Positions 50,728 to 58,628 of a stretch of DNA of 64,000 nt are shown piece after piece; positions within the stretch are counted from its first letter, which is position 1, and each line of letters starts with the position of its first letter. The position numbers were made by a program, and so were the translations under genes. Under the pieces are notes generated by a model, which did not search any database, was not told the origin of the DNA, and saw only the letters and a list, made by a program, of their open reading frames with translations. Source of the stretch: Methanoculleus sp. UBA430 (GTDB taxonomy: Archaea > Halobacteriota > Methanomicrobia > Methanomicrobiales > Methanoculleaceae); assembly GCF_002506585.1 (NCBI RefSeq), contig NZ_DAXW01000003.1, forward strand, positions 1 through 64,000, given 5' to 3'.

Positions 50728-51020
50728 TGACGACAGGGCCGAACCTGCTGGACTATTGCTCTTTTATCTCCGGGCTTGTCCTCGTGTAGTGGGCCGTGGT
50801 GGGCATCGCCACGGAGGGCGGAGACAGGGGGGGACCTGCCCCCCCCAAGGTGATAGACACCGGAACGTCACGTTTAGAAGCGCAAATGGGGCCCAGTTTT
50901 CAAATTTACGGAGTATTCATGCGAAATTTCACACCCCCTTCGCGTCCTTCGCGTGCGGCCCGTCACCTGTCTTTACCACAGGCTCACGCGGAAGTTCGCG
51001 AAGTGGCTCGATGCACCGCG
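50728..51020. other. 293-base spacer
   Basis: No gene seen. It contains a G7/C8 hairpin (gggggggacctgcccccccc, about 50827-50846) that may terminate sensor paralogue 2 or the convergent ABC gene. A patch atttacggagtattcatgcgaaatttc at about 50904-50930 has lower GC than its surroundings. Confidence 0.35.
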
Positions 51021-51911
51021 TCACCGCCCGATGATCAGGAGCATCTCCTCAAGCGTCGGGTAGTGCGATTCGATCCGGTCGATCGTCGCGCCGTCGGCCG
51101 CGAGCGCCGCGGTCGTCCGGTTCAACTCCTCGATGGAGCGTGCCTCGGCAAGGTACCGGCCGTCGTGGGCGGAGAACTCGACCGACGTGGCGAAGGCAGA
51201 CGCAGGGCCGGGTATCCGAAAGAAGACCTGGTAGGTGATCGAACCGAAGGTCTCCCTGAGTTCGGAGATGGTCCCCCCGGCCACCACCTTCCCCCGCCGC
51301 AGGATCAGCACGAGGTCGCAGACTTCCTCCACCTGGAAGAGGTTGTGGGCCGAGAAGATCACCGTTTTACCATCTTCCCGGAGGCCTTTGACGTACTCGA
51401 TCACCGAACGCGAGGTCATGGGGTCGAGACCGGAGGTGGGCTCGTCGTAGATGAGCAGTCCCGGGTCGTGCATCAGTGACCTCGCGATGGCAACCTTCCG
51501 CTTCATCCCCTTCGAAAGCTCCCCGATCTTCTTCCCGTCGGGCTCAAGTGCAAGCGAAGCGAGGAGGTCGTCGCGCCGCGCCCGAATGGCCGCCTTCGGG
51601 AGGCCGTAGATCTCGCCGAAGAACGCCAGGTAGGCATCCGTCGTCATCGTCTCGTAGAGCCGCGATTCCTCGGGGAGGTAGCCCAGGTTCTGCTTCAGGT
51701 CGAGCGGCCTTCTCACGACATCCACCCCGCCGATCTCGAGGCTGCCTGCCGTCGGGGCGATGAGGCCGGCCATAATCTTTAAGAGTGTAGTCTTGCCGGC
51801 CCCGTTATGCCCGATCACCCCGAGTATCCGTGCATCGTCGAGATCGAAGGAGACGCCGTCGAGGGCCGGGAAGTCGCCGTAGTGTTTGACAAGAGAGCGG
51901 GCGGCAATCAT
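51021..51911 (-). CDS. ABC transporter ATP-binding protein
   Basis: ATPase subunit of 296 residues. Walker A GHNGAGKTTLLK, signature LSKGMKRKVAIARSL, Walker B LLIYDEPTSGLDP and the switch His in IFSAHNL are all present. The C-terminal about 80 residues are the extension common to ABC-2-type exporters. It is divergent from two ABC-2 permease genes 79 bases away, with which it probably forms one exporter. Substrate is not predictable. Confidence 0.92.
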   Translation of the reverse strand: MIAARSLVKHYGDFPALDGVSFDLDDARILGVIGHNGAGKTTLLKIMAGLIAPTAGSLEIGGVDVVRRPLDLKQNLGYLPEESRLYETMTTDAYLAFFGEIYGLPKAAIRARRDDLLASLALEPDGKKIGELSKGMKRKVAIARSLMHDPGLLIYDEPTSGLDPMTSRSVIEYVKGLREDGKTVIFSAHNLFQVEEVCDLVLILRRGKVVAGGTISELRETFGSITYQVFFRIPGPASAFATSVEFSAHDGRYLAEARSIEELNRTTAALAADGATIDRIESHYPTLEEMLLIIGR

Positions 51912-51990
51912 CGGATCTCCCTATGGCTCCGATGACTACTAATAGGTTGCTGCACAGAGGTAGAGTTCTCCGACGCCTTCTGGGATTACC

Positions 51991-53796
51991 ATGAGTCTCG
52001 TTTCCTCCATCCGGACGATCGCCACGTGGGAGTTGAACCGGTCGATGACCACGATGGGACGAAACGTCCTGCCGCTCGCGGCGGGGTTGCTTGTCCTCCT
52101 GGTGCTGGTGACCGTGTTTGCCGCCCAGAGCGGCGTCCACATGCAGGACGGCATCTACCGCATCGGCATCGATGACCCCGACGTCGCCCGGGTCGTCGCC
52201 ACCGATAGCCGCTTCACCATCGGCCTCGCCGACGGCCCGGCCCTCCGTGAGAACCGGTTCGCGTACGACGTCCTCATCCTGAATCGAGTGGTATACGTCG
52301 CCGACACGGAGAAAGGGCGGGCGGCGGCCAGAACGCTCGAGCGTGACTACAAGTCCTACGTCGCCCGCGTGGCCGCCGGGGAGCCCGACCTCTTCGCCGC
52401 CTACCCGCTCTGGATCGATCTGAAGTACGTCAAAAGCGAGATCGACTTCCTGGCGACCCAGAGCGGGCAGCAGGTCGGCGCCCCGGCAACCACCCCGGTC
52501 GCTCCCGCCCCTTCCGGCCCGGTCGAGGTGGTGACCCTTCCGCCATCGGCCGTCCCGGTCTCCGAGGACGACCTCCGGGAGCAACTCGCGGAGGTGGGGA
52601 GCGATCACCCCCTCGCCCGCTACACCGGCATCTTCTCGGAGAACGGGCAGGGGGCACAGCTTCAGACACCATCGGAACTCTCGCCCCCGCTTCCCTTCGA
52701 CGCGCTCGTTCTGGTCTTCGTCTTCATCTTCCCTCTCTACTTCACCTCCCAGTTCTTCATGATGAGCGTGATGAACGAGCGGGTGGGACGGACCGGGGAA
52801 CCTCTCCTCTCCACCCCCGTCCGGCCGTCGGCGATCGTCATCGGGAAGGCGCTCCCCTACTTCGGAATCATGATCTTCGTCTCGGCTGCCATCACCCTCT
52901 TCATCGGGGTGCCGGTGACGATCCTTCTCCCGCTCATCCCGGTCGTCATCTTCTTCCTCGCAAACGCCCTCATCATCGGGATGGCCGCCCGGAGTTTCAA
53001 AGAACTCTCGTTCGTCTCGATCTTCTTCTCGACCCTCGCCACGTCGTACCTCTTCTTCCCGACGGTCTTTGCGAACACCCATGTCATCAGCATCATCTCC
53101 CCCCTCACCCTGGTCGTCCTCGAGATCCAGGGTGAGGGGTTCACCGCCATGGAGTACGTCTACTCGACCGCGCTCTTCTTCGCTACAAGCGCCGTTCTCT
53201 TCTACGTCGGGACGGTCAACTTCCGGGAGGAGCGTCTCTTCTCGGAGAAACCCCTCGCATCAAGGCTCGCAGACTTCGTCTCGGGCGGGATCAGCCGCGA
53301 CCACCCGCACCTCTCGCTCTTCCTCATTGCCGCATTCACGATACCGTTCGTCTTCATGGCCCAGATGATGACGCTCGTCCTCTTCTTCAACTTCCCGATG
53401 CCGCTCTCTCTCGTCCTCCTGACCGTTTCTGCGGCGTTCATCGAGGAGGTTGCCAAATCAGCCGGGCTCTACGCGGCAGCACGGGAGCGCCCGGGATTCC
53501 TCACAGTAAAAAACCTTTGTTTCGGTGCGATAGCCATCGGTTTCGGGTTCCTCGCGGGGGAAAAACTCCTCCTCTTTGCCACGCTCGCCCAGATCACGGA
53601 GTCGATCTTCGGTAGTATCCTCTTCGCATCGCTCCAGGTGCTCTGGATGCCGCTCCTCCTCCACATTGCGGGAGTGCTGATCACCGGCACCTTCCTCATG
53701 ATCGGGGGGCGGCGGGCCTACGTGCCCGGGCTTCTCGTGGCAAGCGTGGTACACTGCCTCTATAATCTCTACTTCCTCACGGGGGTGCTCCTCTGA
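51991..53796 (+). CDS. ABC-2-type permease fused to PrsW-like intramembrane protease
   Basis: 601-residue membrane protein. Residues about 1-410 form an ABC-2 permease: helix near 28-48, a large extracytoplasmic loop with a Pro/Ala/Thr-rich stretch (QQVGAPATTPVAPAPSGPVE), then about six helices. Residues about 425-601 are a second membrane module with AAFIEEVAKSAGLYAA, a His in a helix (LLLHIAGVLITG), and SVVHCLYNLYF near the end. The EExxK, H and HxxxN pattern is that of the PrsW/CPBP protease superfamily. The fusion would put a protease inside an exporter, perhaps to process the exported substrate or a regulator. It overlaps the next permease as CTGA. Confidence 0.8.
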   Translation: MSLVSSIRTIATWELNRSMTTMGRNVLPLAAGLLVLLVLVTVFAAQSGVHMQDGIYRIGIDDPDVARVVATDSRFTIGLADGPALRENRFAYDVLILNRVVYVADTEKGRAAARTLERDYKSYVARVAAGEPDLFAAYPLWIDLKYVKSEIDFLATQSGQQVGAPATTPVAPAPSGPVEVVTLPPSAVPVSEDDLREQLAEVGSDHPLARYTGIFSENGQGAQLQTPSELSPPLPFDALVLVFVFIFPLYFTSQFFMMSVMNERVGRTGEPLLSTPVRPSAIVIGKALPYFGIMIFVSAAITLFIGVPVTILLPLIPVVIFFLANALIIGMAARSFKELSFVSIFFSTLATSYLFFPTVFANTHVISIISPLTLVVLEIQGEGFTAMEYVYSTALFFATSAVLFYVGTVNFREERLFSEKPLASRLADFVSGGISRDHPHLSLFLIAAFTIPFVFMAQMMTLVLFFNFPMPLSLVLLTVSAAFIEEVAKSAGLYAAARERPGFLTVKNLCFGAIAIGFGFLAGEKLLLFATLAQITESIFGSILFASLQVLWMPLLLHIAGVLITGTFLMIGGRRAYVPGLLVASVVHCLYNLYFLTGVLL

Positions 53797-54875
53797 ACGC
53801 CCGCCATATCGGCCTTATCGCAAAGAAAGAGTTCTTCGGGCTGTCGTCGGAGAAGACGATCGTCTTCGCCATCCTTCTGCAGGTCTTCATCGCCATGTTC
53901 TCCTCGTTCCTGATGGTGGGGCTCACCACCATGTACGACCCGGAGGCAATCGAGGGCTACTCGACGGTTAACTACGGTGTCGGGTACGCGGGAGCGGAAT
54001 CAGCCCTCATCGACGAGTTTGAAAAACGCCCGGACCTCGTCCTCCACCGGACGGACCTTGACGCGGCACTTCGAGCACTCCGCGATCGGAGAGTTGCAGC
54101 GGTGGTCTACGTCCCGGATACGCCGCCGGACGCGGAAGAACCGGTTATGCTCACGCTCTACCTCATCCAGAACGACCTGCAGTCGAGCGTCATCAATGTC
54201 AAGCTCAAAGAGGTCCTCCAGGGCTACGAGGAGGAACTCCGGGAGGTCCGGGCCGACCGGAGGACCTCCTTCCCCATCGGCCTGAATTTCCCCGAATCAG
54301 GGGGCGGCGAGAACTTCTTTGAGTTCGTCTACGGCCTCCTCATCCCGCTGCTCGTCCTCCTTCCGGCAGTCGTCTCGGCAGCCCTGATCATCGATCTCAT
54401 CACCGAGGAGTACCAGCGGCAGACCCTTGAGACGCTCATGTCGACACCGGTCACGTTCAGGGAGATGGTCTGGGGGAAGGTCGCCGCCTGCGCAATCCTG
54501 GTCCCGGTCCAGGCCGGGGCGTGGCTCCTCCTTCTTCGGGCAAACGGCATCGCGGTCAACAACGCCGCCCCGATCCTCCTCCATGTCTCGGCGGGTGGGC
54601 TCTTCCTCATCCTGGTCGGGGCTCTCGTCGGCCTCCACTACCGGGAGCGGACCAGCGCCCAGTTCATCTTCTCGACGGCTCTCGTCGTGGTCTTCCTCTT
54701 CGTCCTGGCTGTCCCCTACAACCCCTTCAACCTCATCGTCCGGCTCGCGGTGGATACCGCGAGCCCGGTTCACTGGCTGGTCCTTGCGCTGGTCGCGGGC
54801 GCGACGGCGCTCCTCGGGTGGGCCGCAACGGCCTACGCCCGGCGGGTCGGAGAAGCCGCCCCGGGAACCCGGTGA
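53793..54875 (+). CDS. ABC-2-type permease, probable CTG start
   Basis: 360 residues if begun at CTG 53793. The first in-frame ATG, 53895, lies inside the first membrane helix (TIVFAILLQVFIAMFSSFLMV) and would cut it. The codons before it encode NARHIGLIAKKEFFGLSSEK, a normal ABC-2 N-terminus. No ATG, GTG or TTG exists between the preceding stop and 53895. CTG 53793 overlaps the stop of the fusion gene as CTGA, the same layout as the ATGA overlaps elsewhere, and gggggtg lies five bases upstream. Later features: a large loop (about 60-165), then five or six helices (LLIPLLVLLPAVVSAALIID onwards, with ETLMSTPVTFREMVWGK). It is the partner of the preceding permease and of the divergent ATPase. 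Confidence 0.85.
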   Translation: MNARHIGLIAKKEFFGLSSEKTIVFAILLQVFIAMFSSFLMVGLTTMYDPEAIEGYSTVNYGVGYAGAESALIDEFEKRPDLVLHRTDLDAALRALRDRRVAAVVYVPDTPPDAEEPVMLTLYLIQNDLQSSVINVKLKEVLQGYEEELREVRADRRTSFPIGLNFPESGGGENFFEFVYGLLIPLLVLLPAVVSAALIIDLITEEYQRQTLETLMSTPVTFREMVWGKVAACAILVPVQAGAWLLLLRANGIAVNNAAPILLHVSAGGLFLILVGALVGLHYRERTSAQFIFSTALVVVFLFVLAVPYNPFNLIVRLAVDTASPVHWLVLALVAGATALLGWAATAYARRVGEAAPGTR

Positions 54876-55015
54876 AGGACGAGGCCGGGTTGCGTCGCCG
54901 GCGGTCCATCCCGGTCTCGAAGCCTTCGGAACCGGATACCCCGATACACTGTCCCGGGCCGGTCGGCAGAGAGGGGTCCCGCACTCTCATCCTCCGCCCG
55001 TCTTCCAGTGATGCA

Positions 55016-55028
55016 AAATTATATATTC
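55016..55028 (+). promoter_or_regulatory. TATA box for DUF2225-like gene (leaderless start)
   Basis: aattatatattcc centred about 30 bases before ATG 55053 places the transcription start at or next to that codon. This rules out the earlier ATGs at 55008 and 55035. Confidence 0.6.
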
Positions 55029-55052
55029 CGGGTTATGCAAGTCAGCCCATCG

Positions 55053-55730
55053 ATGATCCACCCTCGCTACCTCAATACGGCCTGCGCAGTCTGCGGCGAA
55101 TCCTGCCGGTTCACCATCCCCGAGGCCTCCGGCAGCGTCGGGTCACGGGACCTCGACACTCGCCCCGCCGAACCCCTGCGGTCCACCATCTACGCATGGG
55201 TGAAACGGTGTCCTTCCTGCGGCTACTGCGCCCCCGACCCGGGCCAGGCCCCGAAGAGAGCGGCAGACGTGGTGAAACTCCCGCGCTACCGCTGGCAACT
55301 CGACTCCCCGAAGTTCCCGAAGATTGCAAACACCTTCCTCTGCTGGTCGATCATCCAGGAAGACCTCGGTGCCCCGGCCCGGGCGGCGTGGGCATCCCTC
55401 CACGCCGCCTGGATCTGCGACGACGAGGGGGAGGATGTACCCGCCCGGATCTGCCGGAAACGCGCTGCCGATCTCCTGCGGCGGGCGTGGGATCAGGGCG
55501 AACGCCTGGCCTCCCAGGCGGGAGCGGACGAAGCGCTCCTCGCGGACCTGCTCCGCAGGGCGGGTAGACTCAGGGAGGCCCGTGCCGTGGTGACGGAGAC
55601 GCTGGAGCAGCACCCGCAACCCATGATCGCCGATATCATGCGGCTTCAGGCCCGGCTGATCGCCGCATCGGACCGGGACGCCCATACCGTCGCCGAGGCC
55701 CGGCGGTTCAGGCAACAGGTGCCGCTCTGA
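55053..55730 (+). CDS. DUF2225-like zinc-binding protein
   Basis: 225 residues from ATG 55053, chosen because a TATA box covers the earlier ATG. The N-terminal domain has CAVCG (about residues 11-15) and CPSCGY (about 53-58), two CxxC pairs as in DUF2225 proteins, which also share a D-x-D before an aromatic-rich strand. The C-terminal half is helical and TPR-like (AAWASLHAAWICDDEG; RKRAADLLRRAWDQGERLAS). The function of the family is unknown. It precedes a radical SAM gene that has its own TATA box. Confidence 0.7.
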   Translation: MIHPRYLNTACAVCGESCRFTIPEASGSVGSRDLDTRPAEPLRSTIYAWVKRCPSCGYCAPDPGQAPKRAADVVKLPRYRWQLDSPKFPKIANTFLCWSIIQEDLGAPARAAWASLHAAWICDDEGEDVPARICRKRAADLLRRAWDQGERLASQAGADEALLADLLRRAGRLREARAVVTETLEQHPQPMIADIMRLQARLIAASDRDAHTVAEARRFRQQVPL

Positions 55731-55783
55731 CCGGGGACCGGCGGGGCCCCACCATTTGTATACTGTTGTGCCGATACTGTATC

Positions 55784-57097
55784 ATGGATATCACGATCCT
55801 CTCTCCCGGCATCTACACCTACGGCGCCATGCTGATCGGCGGCGTCCTCCGCGACGCAGGCCACCGGGTGACCCTCACGCGGACGGGCGGGGCCCCGGCC
55901 GGCTCGCTCCTGCTCGCGAGCCTCTTTTCCACCCAGCACCTCCTCGATCCTGCGATCAGGGGCCTTATCCGGACCCATCGCAAGCAGGGCGGGACGGTCT
56001 ACATCGGGGGGCCGGTCTCAGCAGCGCCGGAGATGGTGCTCGGGGAACTCGCTCCCGATGCGGTGGTCGTCGGCGAGGGCGAGGAAACGGTGGTCCGCCT
56101 CGTCGAGGAAGGGGTCTCGGCTACCCTTCCCGGGATTGCCTACCGTGATAACGAACGGGTGGTCGTGACGCCCCCCGCCCCGCCGGCACCGATCGACCGG
56201 CCGCTCCCGCTGATCCCGGACGATATCGGGAGCCAGAGCATCCGGGGCGCGAGTGCCTATATCGAGACCCACCGGGGGTGCATCGGGGGATGCACGTTCT
56301 GCCAGGTGCCCCGGTTCTTCGGGAGGAAAGTCAGGAGCCGGAACCTCGCGAGCATCATCGATGAGGTGAAGGTGTTTAAAGCATCCGGGGCCACGCGGCT
56401 CTCGGTTTCCGGGGGGACCGGGTCGCTCTACGGCTCTCGCGACGGCGAGATGAACCCGGAAGCCTTCATCAACCTCCTCCGCGGGATGGCCGAGGTGATG
56501 GGGCCGCACAACGTCTCCTCTCCGGACATCCGCGTGGACTGTATCACCGATGAGGTCCTGGACGCTATCCGGCAGTATACCATCGGGTGGGTCTTCTTCG
56601 GGATCGAGTCGGGGAGCGACCGGGTGCTCCGGCTGATGGGCAAGGGTGTGGCCGTCCGGCAGGTCGAGGAAGCGGTGGAGCGATGCCGGGAGCACAACCT
56701 CCGGGTTGCGGGAAGTTTCATCGTCGGCTACCCGGGGGAGACGAAACGGGACTACGAGGCAACAAAGGACCTCATTGCCGCGCTCTCTCTCGACGACGTC
56801 TTCGTGAGCAGCGCCGAGCCCATTCCCGGGACGCCCCTCGCCGACCTCGCGGTCAGGACGCCCCGAGACAAAAACCCGGCATTTATGCCGCACACCGGGG
56901 AGTACCGGGCGCTCGGTCTCACCGAGAGCGAAGCCCGGTCTTTTGACCTGATGATGCATGCTGATATGTTCCGCCCGCAGGTACGGCTGGTAACCGACGA
57001 GGTCTACGATGCTTACCTCACCGAGGCGAAGAAGCAGGGGCAGGATATCAGGGCGGCGACCGAACTCCTCCTCCGGTATCCACGAACCGGGGCGTGA
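55784..57097 (+). CDS. B12-binding radical SAM enzyme, methanogen type
   Basis: 437 residues from ATG 55784. The TATA element atttgtatactg about 30 bases before it implies a leaderless mRNA. The N-terminal 130 residues resemble a cobalamin-binding domain (YTYGAMLIGGVLRDAGHRV; VYIGGPVSAAPEMVL; VVGEGEETVVRLVE). The 4Fe-4S motif CIGGCTFC is canonical. Then come VSGGTGSLYG, FFGIESGSDRVLRLMGKG and FIVGYPGETKRDYEATKD. This architecture is that of methylases acting at unreactive carbons. In methanogens such enzymes modify methyl-coenzyme M reductase, and this could be one, but I cannot assign the residue. The stop codon lies in the right-end motif of tnpB element 2 (gtgaactacccc), so its last residues may have changed. 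Confidence 0.85.
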   Translation: MDITILSPGIYTYGAMLIGGVLRDAGHRVTLTRTGGAPAGSLLLASLFSTQHLLDPAIRGLIRTHRKQGGTVYIGGPVSAAPEMVLGELAPDAVVVGEGEETVVRLVEEGVSATLPGIAYRDNERVVVTPPAPPAPIDRPLPLIPDDIGSQSIRGASAYIETHRGCIGGCTFCQVPRFFGRKVRSRNLASIIDEVKVFKASGATRLSVSGGTGSLYGSRDGEMNPEAFINLLRGMAEVMGPHNVSSPDIRVDCITDEVLDAIRQYTIGWVFFGIESGSDRVLRLMGKGVAVRQVEEAVERCREHNLRVAGSFIVGYPGETKRDYEATKDLIAALSLDDVFVSSAEPIPGTPLADLAVRTPRDKNPAFMPHTGEYRALGLTESEARSFDLMMHADMFRPQVRLVTDEVYDAYLTEAKKQGQDIRAATELLLRYPRTGA

Positions 57098-57141
57098 ACT
57101 ACCCCGCCCTAAAGTTCGAGGCTTCCTGCTTCATCCTTCCT

Positions 57142-58300
57142 CTATTGAGGCAAATCCACAGGCTCGACGGCGCGTTTCGCACCTGTTAATACGCCGACAA
57201 GGTTCTGCTCTTGTACAGCAAACTTCTTGATATTGATCGCTGCGTTGATATCTCGATCATGGACGGTACCACAATCGGAACATATCCATTCGCGATCGGA
57301 GAGTTTCAGATCGCGGTTCCGGTACCCGCAGCAGCTACAGATTTTCGATGACGGATCGAACCTTCCAATCGTAAGGAGTGTCTTTCCATACTTCCGACAC
57401 TTGTATTCTAGCATCGTGAAGAACGCACTCCACGATACGTCGTTGATACTCCGGGCTAATGTGTGGTTTTTCTGCATACCAGCGACATTCAACGATTCTA
57501 CTGCGATGGCTTGGTTCTCGCTCACAATTTGATAGGAAAGTTTGTGCAGGAGATCGTTCCGCTGGTTTGCAACCGTCTCATAACATCGGGCTAATTTTTG
57601 AATTGCTTTCTGTCGATTCTTCGATCCTTTCACTTTTCGCGATACACGCCGCTGTAACACGTTCAGGCGTTGTAACGAGTTCTTCAAGTACCGGGGATTC
57701 GCAACCTTCTCGACCGGTCGAGAAGGTTGCGAAGTCCTTCAGACCAACATCGATCCCGATCGTCGTCTCAGATGTGAATGGTACCGGGTTTGGATCGGGT
57801 TGTTCATCGTCAACGAGAATACTGATGAACCATTTCCCGGTAGACGTCACCTAAATCGTCGCGTACTTCACCTTCCCGGTGAATTTTCGGTGCAGGATCG
57901 TTTTGACGTCACCGATCTTGGGAAGTTTGACCCGGTTAGACTCGAACTCGACACGGTAATGTTGCGGTACCTGAAACGACTGTACCGGATTCTTCTTCGA
58001 CCTGAACTTCGGAAATCCCTTCTTCTCACGGAAAAACCGGGTGAAGGCGTTGTCAAGGTTCCGGTTCGCATACTGGAGCGACTGTGAGTTGATGTCGGCT
58101 AACCACGGGTGTTCCACTTTCAGCGCAGGGAGCTGGTTATTCAGATCGAAACACGACAATCGTTTTCCGTTCTGCTCATATGCCCGGATCTTTTGTTCTA
58201 ACGAATGGTTGTACACAAACCGACAAGCGTGGATGTGACTCATGAGCAGCGGAATCTGCGGTTGAGTCGGATACATCCGATACTTGTAGGCTCGAAGCAT
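57142..58300 (-). pseudogene. Broken tnpB of element 2 (in-frame TAG and +1 frameshift)
   Basis: Start MLRAYKYRMYPTQPQIPLLM at 58300. After KVKYATI an in-frame TAG (57853-57851) stops translation, and the same frame then continues TSTGKWFISILVDDE and RuvC motif GIDVGLKDFATFSTG. There the frame slips: the rest of the protein (EKVANPRYLKNSLQRLN to the zinc ribbon CSCCG/CSDCG and HDRDINAAINI) lies one base off. One extra C inside a palindrome explains the shift. Two lesions make this copy inactive; all catalytic residues are otherwise present, so decay is recent. Confidence 0.88.
57698..57733. repeat. 36-base perfect palindrome at the tnpB frameshift
   Basis: Both strands read identically from 57698 to 57733, arms ttcgcaaccttctcgacc and complement, with no loop bases. 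It sits at the tnpB frameshift. Removal of one C from the right arm restores the reading frame and makes the palindrome imperfect. Confidence 0.9.
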
Positions 58301-58315
58301 ACAAATGGGGATCAC

Positions 58316-58628
58316 ACTTACAGTAATAAATAGGTTTCTATAATCCTATTGACGAACGGACGCCGCTTCACGGCAAATTGAAAATTTGCCTGACACGCAC
58401 AACCTTCTGGGTTGTGCCGTGTCATCCCCGGCCTCAAGGCCGGGGTCTTCCCGCTCCGGCCTTCAACCCCGCGAGACAAATTCCAGGCAGGTAGCCCCCC
58501 CCATTCCTTCACGATCCCGGATCTCGTCCGGTTTCCCCGAGCAGGAAACCCTTAAGTATCCTCGATCCTCTACCCACCCTGCCTTGAAGGGATACCCTTC
58601 GCAGGTAAACGAACTGGAGGGAAATACG
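58316..58628. other. 313-base spacer: left end of element 2 and promoter of PRC/DUF2795 gene
   Basis: The first about 155 bases are the hairpin-bearing left end of tnpB element 2. The rest (58471-58628) holds no recognised gene. The stretch gaaacccttaagtatcctcg near 58545-58564 contains a TATA-like element (ttaagtat). The open frame before ATG 58629 is not coding in character. Confidence 0.5.

Larger units (their letters stand above)
57094..58470 (-). mobile_element. tnpB element 2 (no tnpA, tnpB broken)
   Basis: About 1.38 kb in minus orientation. The right end (minus strand) reads aagcaggaagcctcgaac, then gcggggtagttcac, matching element 1. The left end near 58.4-58.47 kb has the hairpins ccccggcc/ggccgggg (58426-58445) and gcacaacc/ggttgtgc (58397-58417), the latter extended by tgacac/gtgtca. 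It sits against the 3' end of the radical SAM gene. The left boundary is inferred from where similarity with element 1 ends. There is no tnpA. Confidence 0.72.

Noticed and set aside
55008..55052. Earlier ATGs of the DUF2225-like gene
   Set aside because: A TATA box covers this stretch, so they would not be transcribed.
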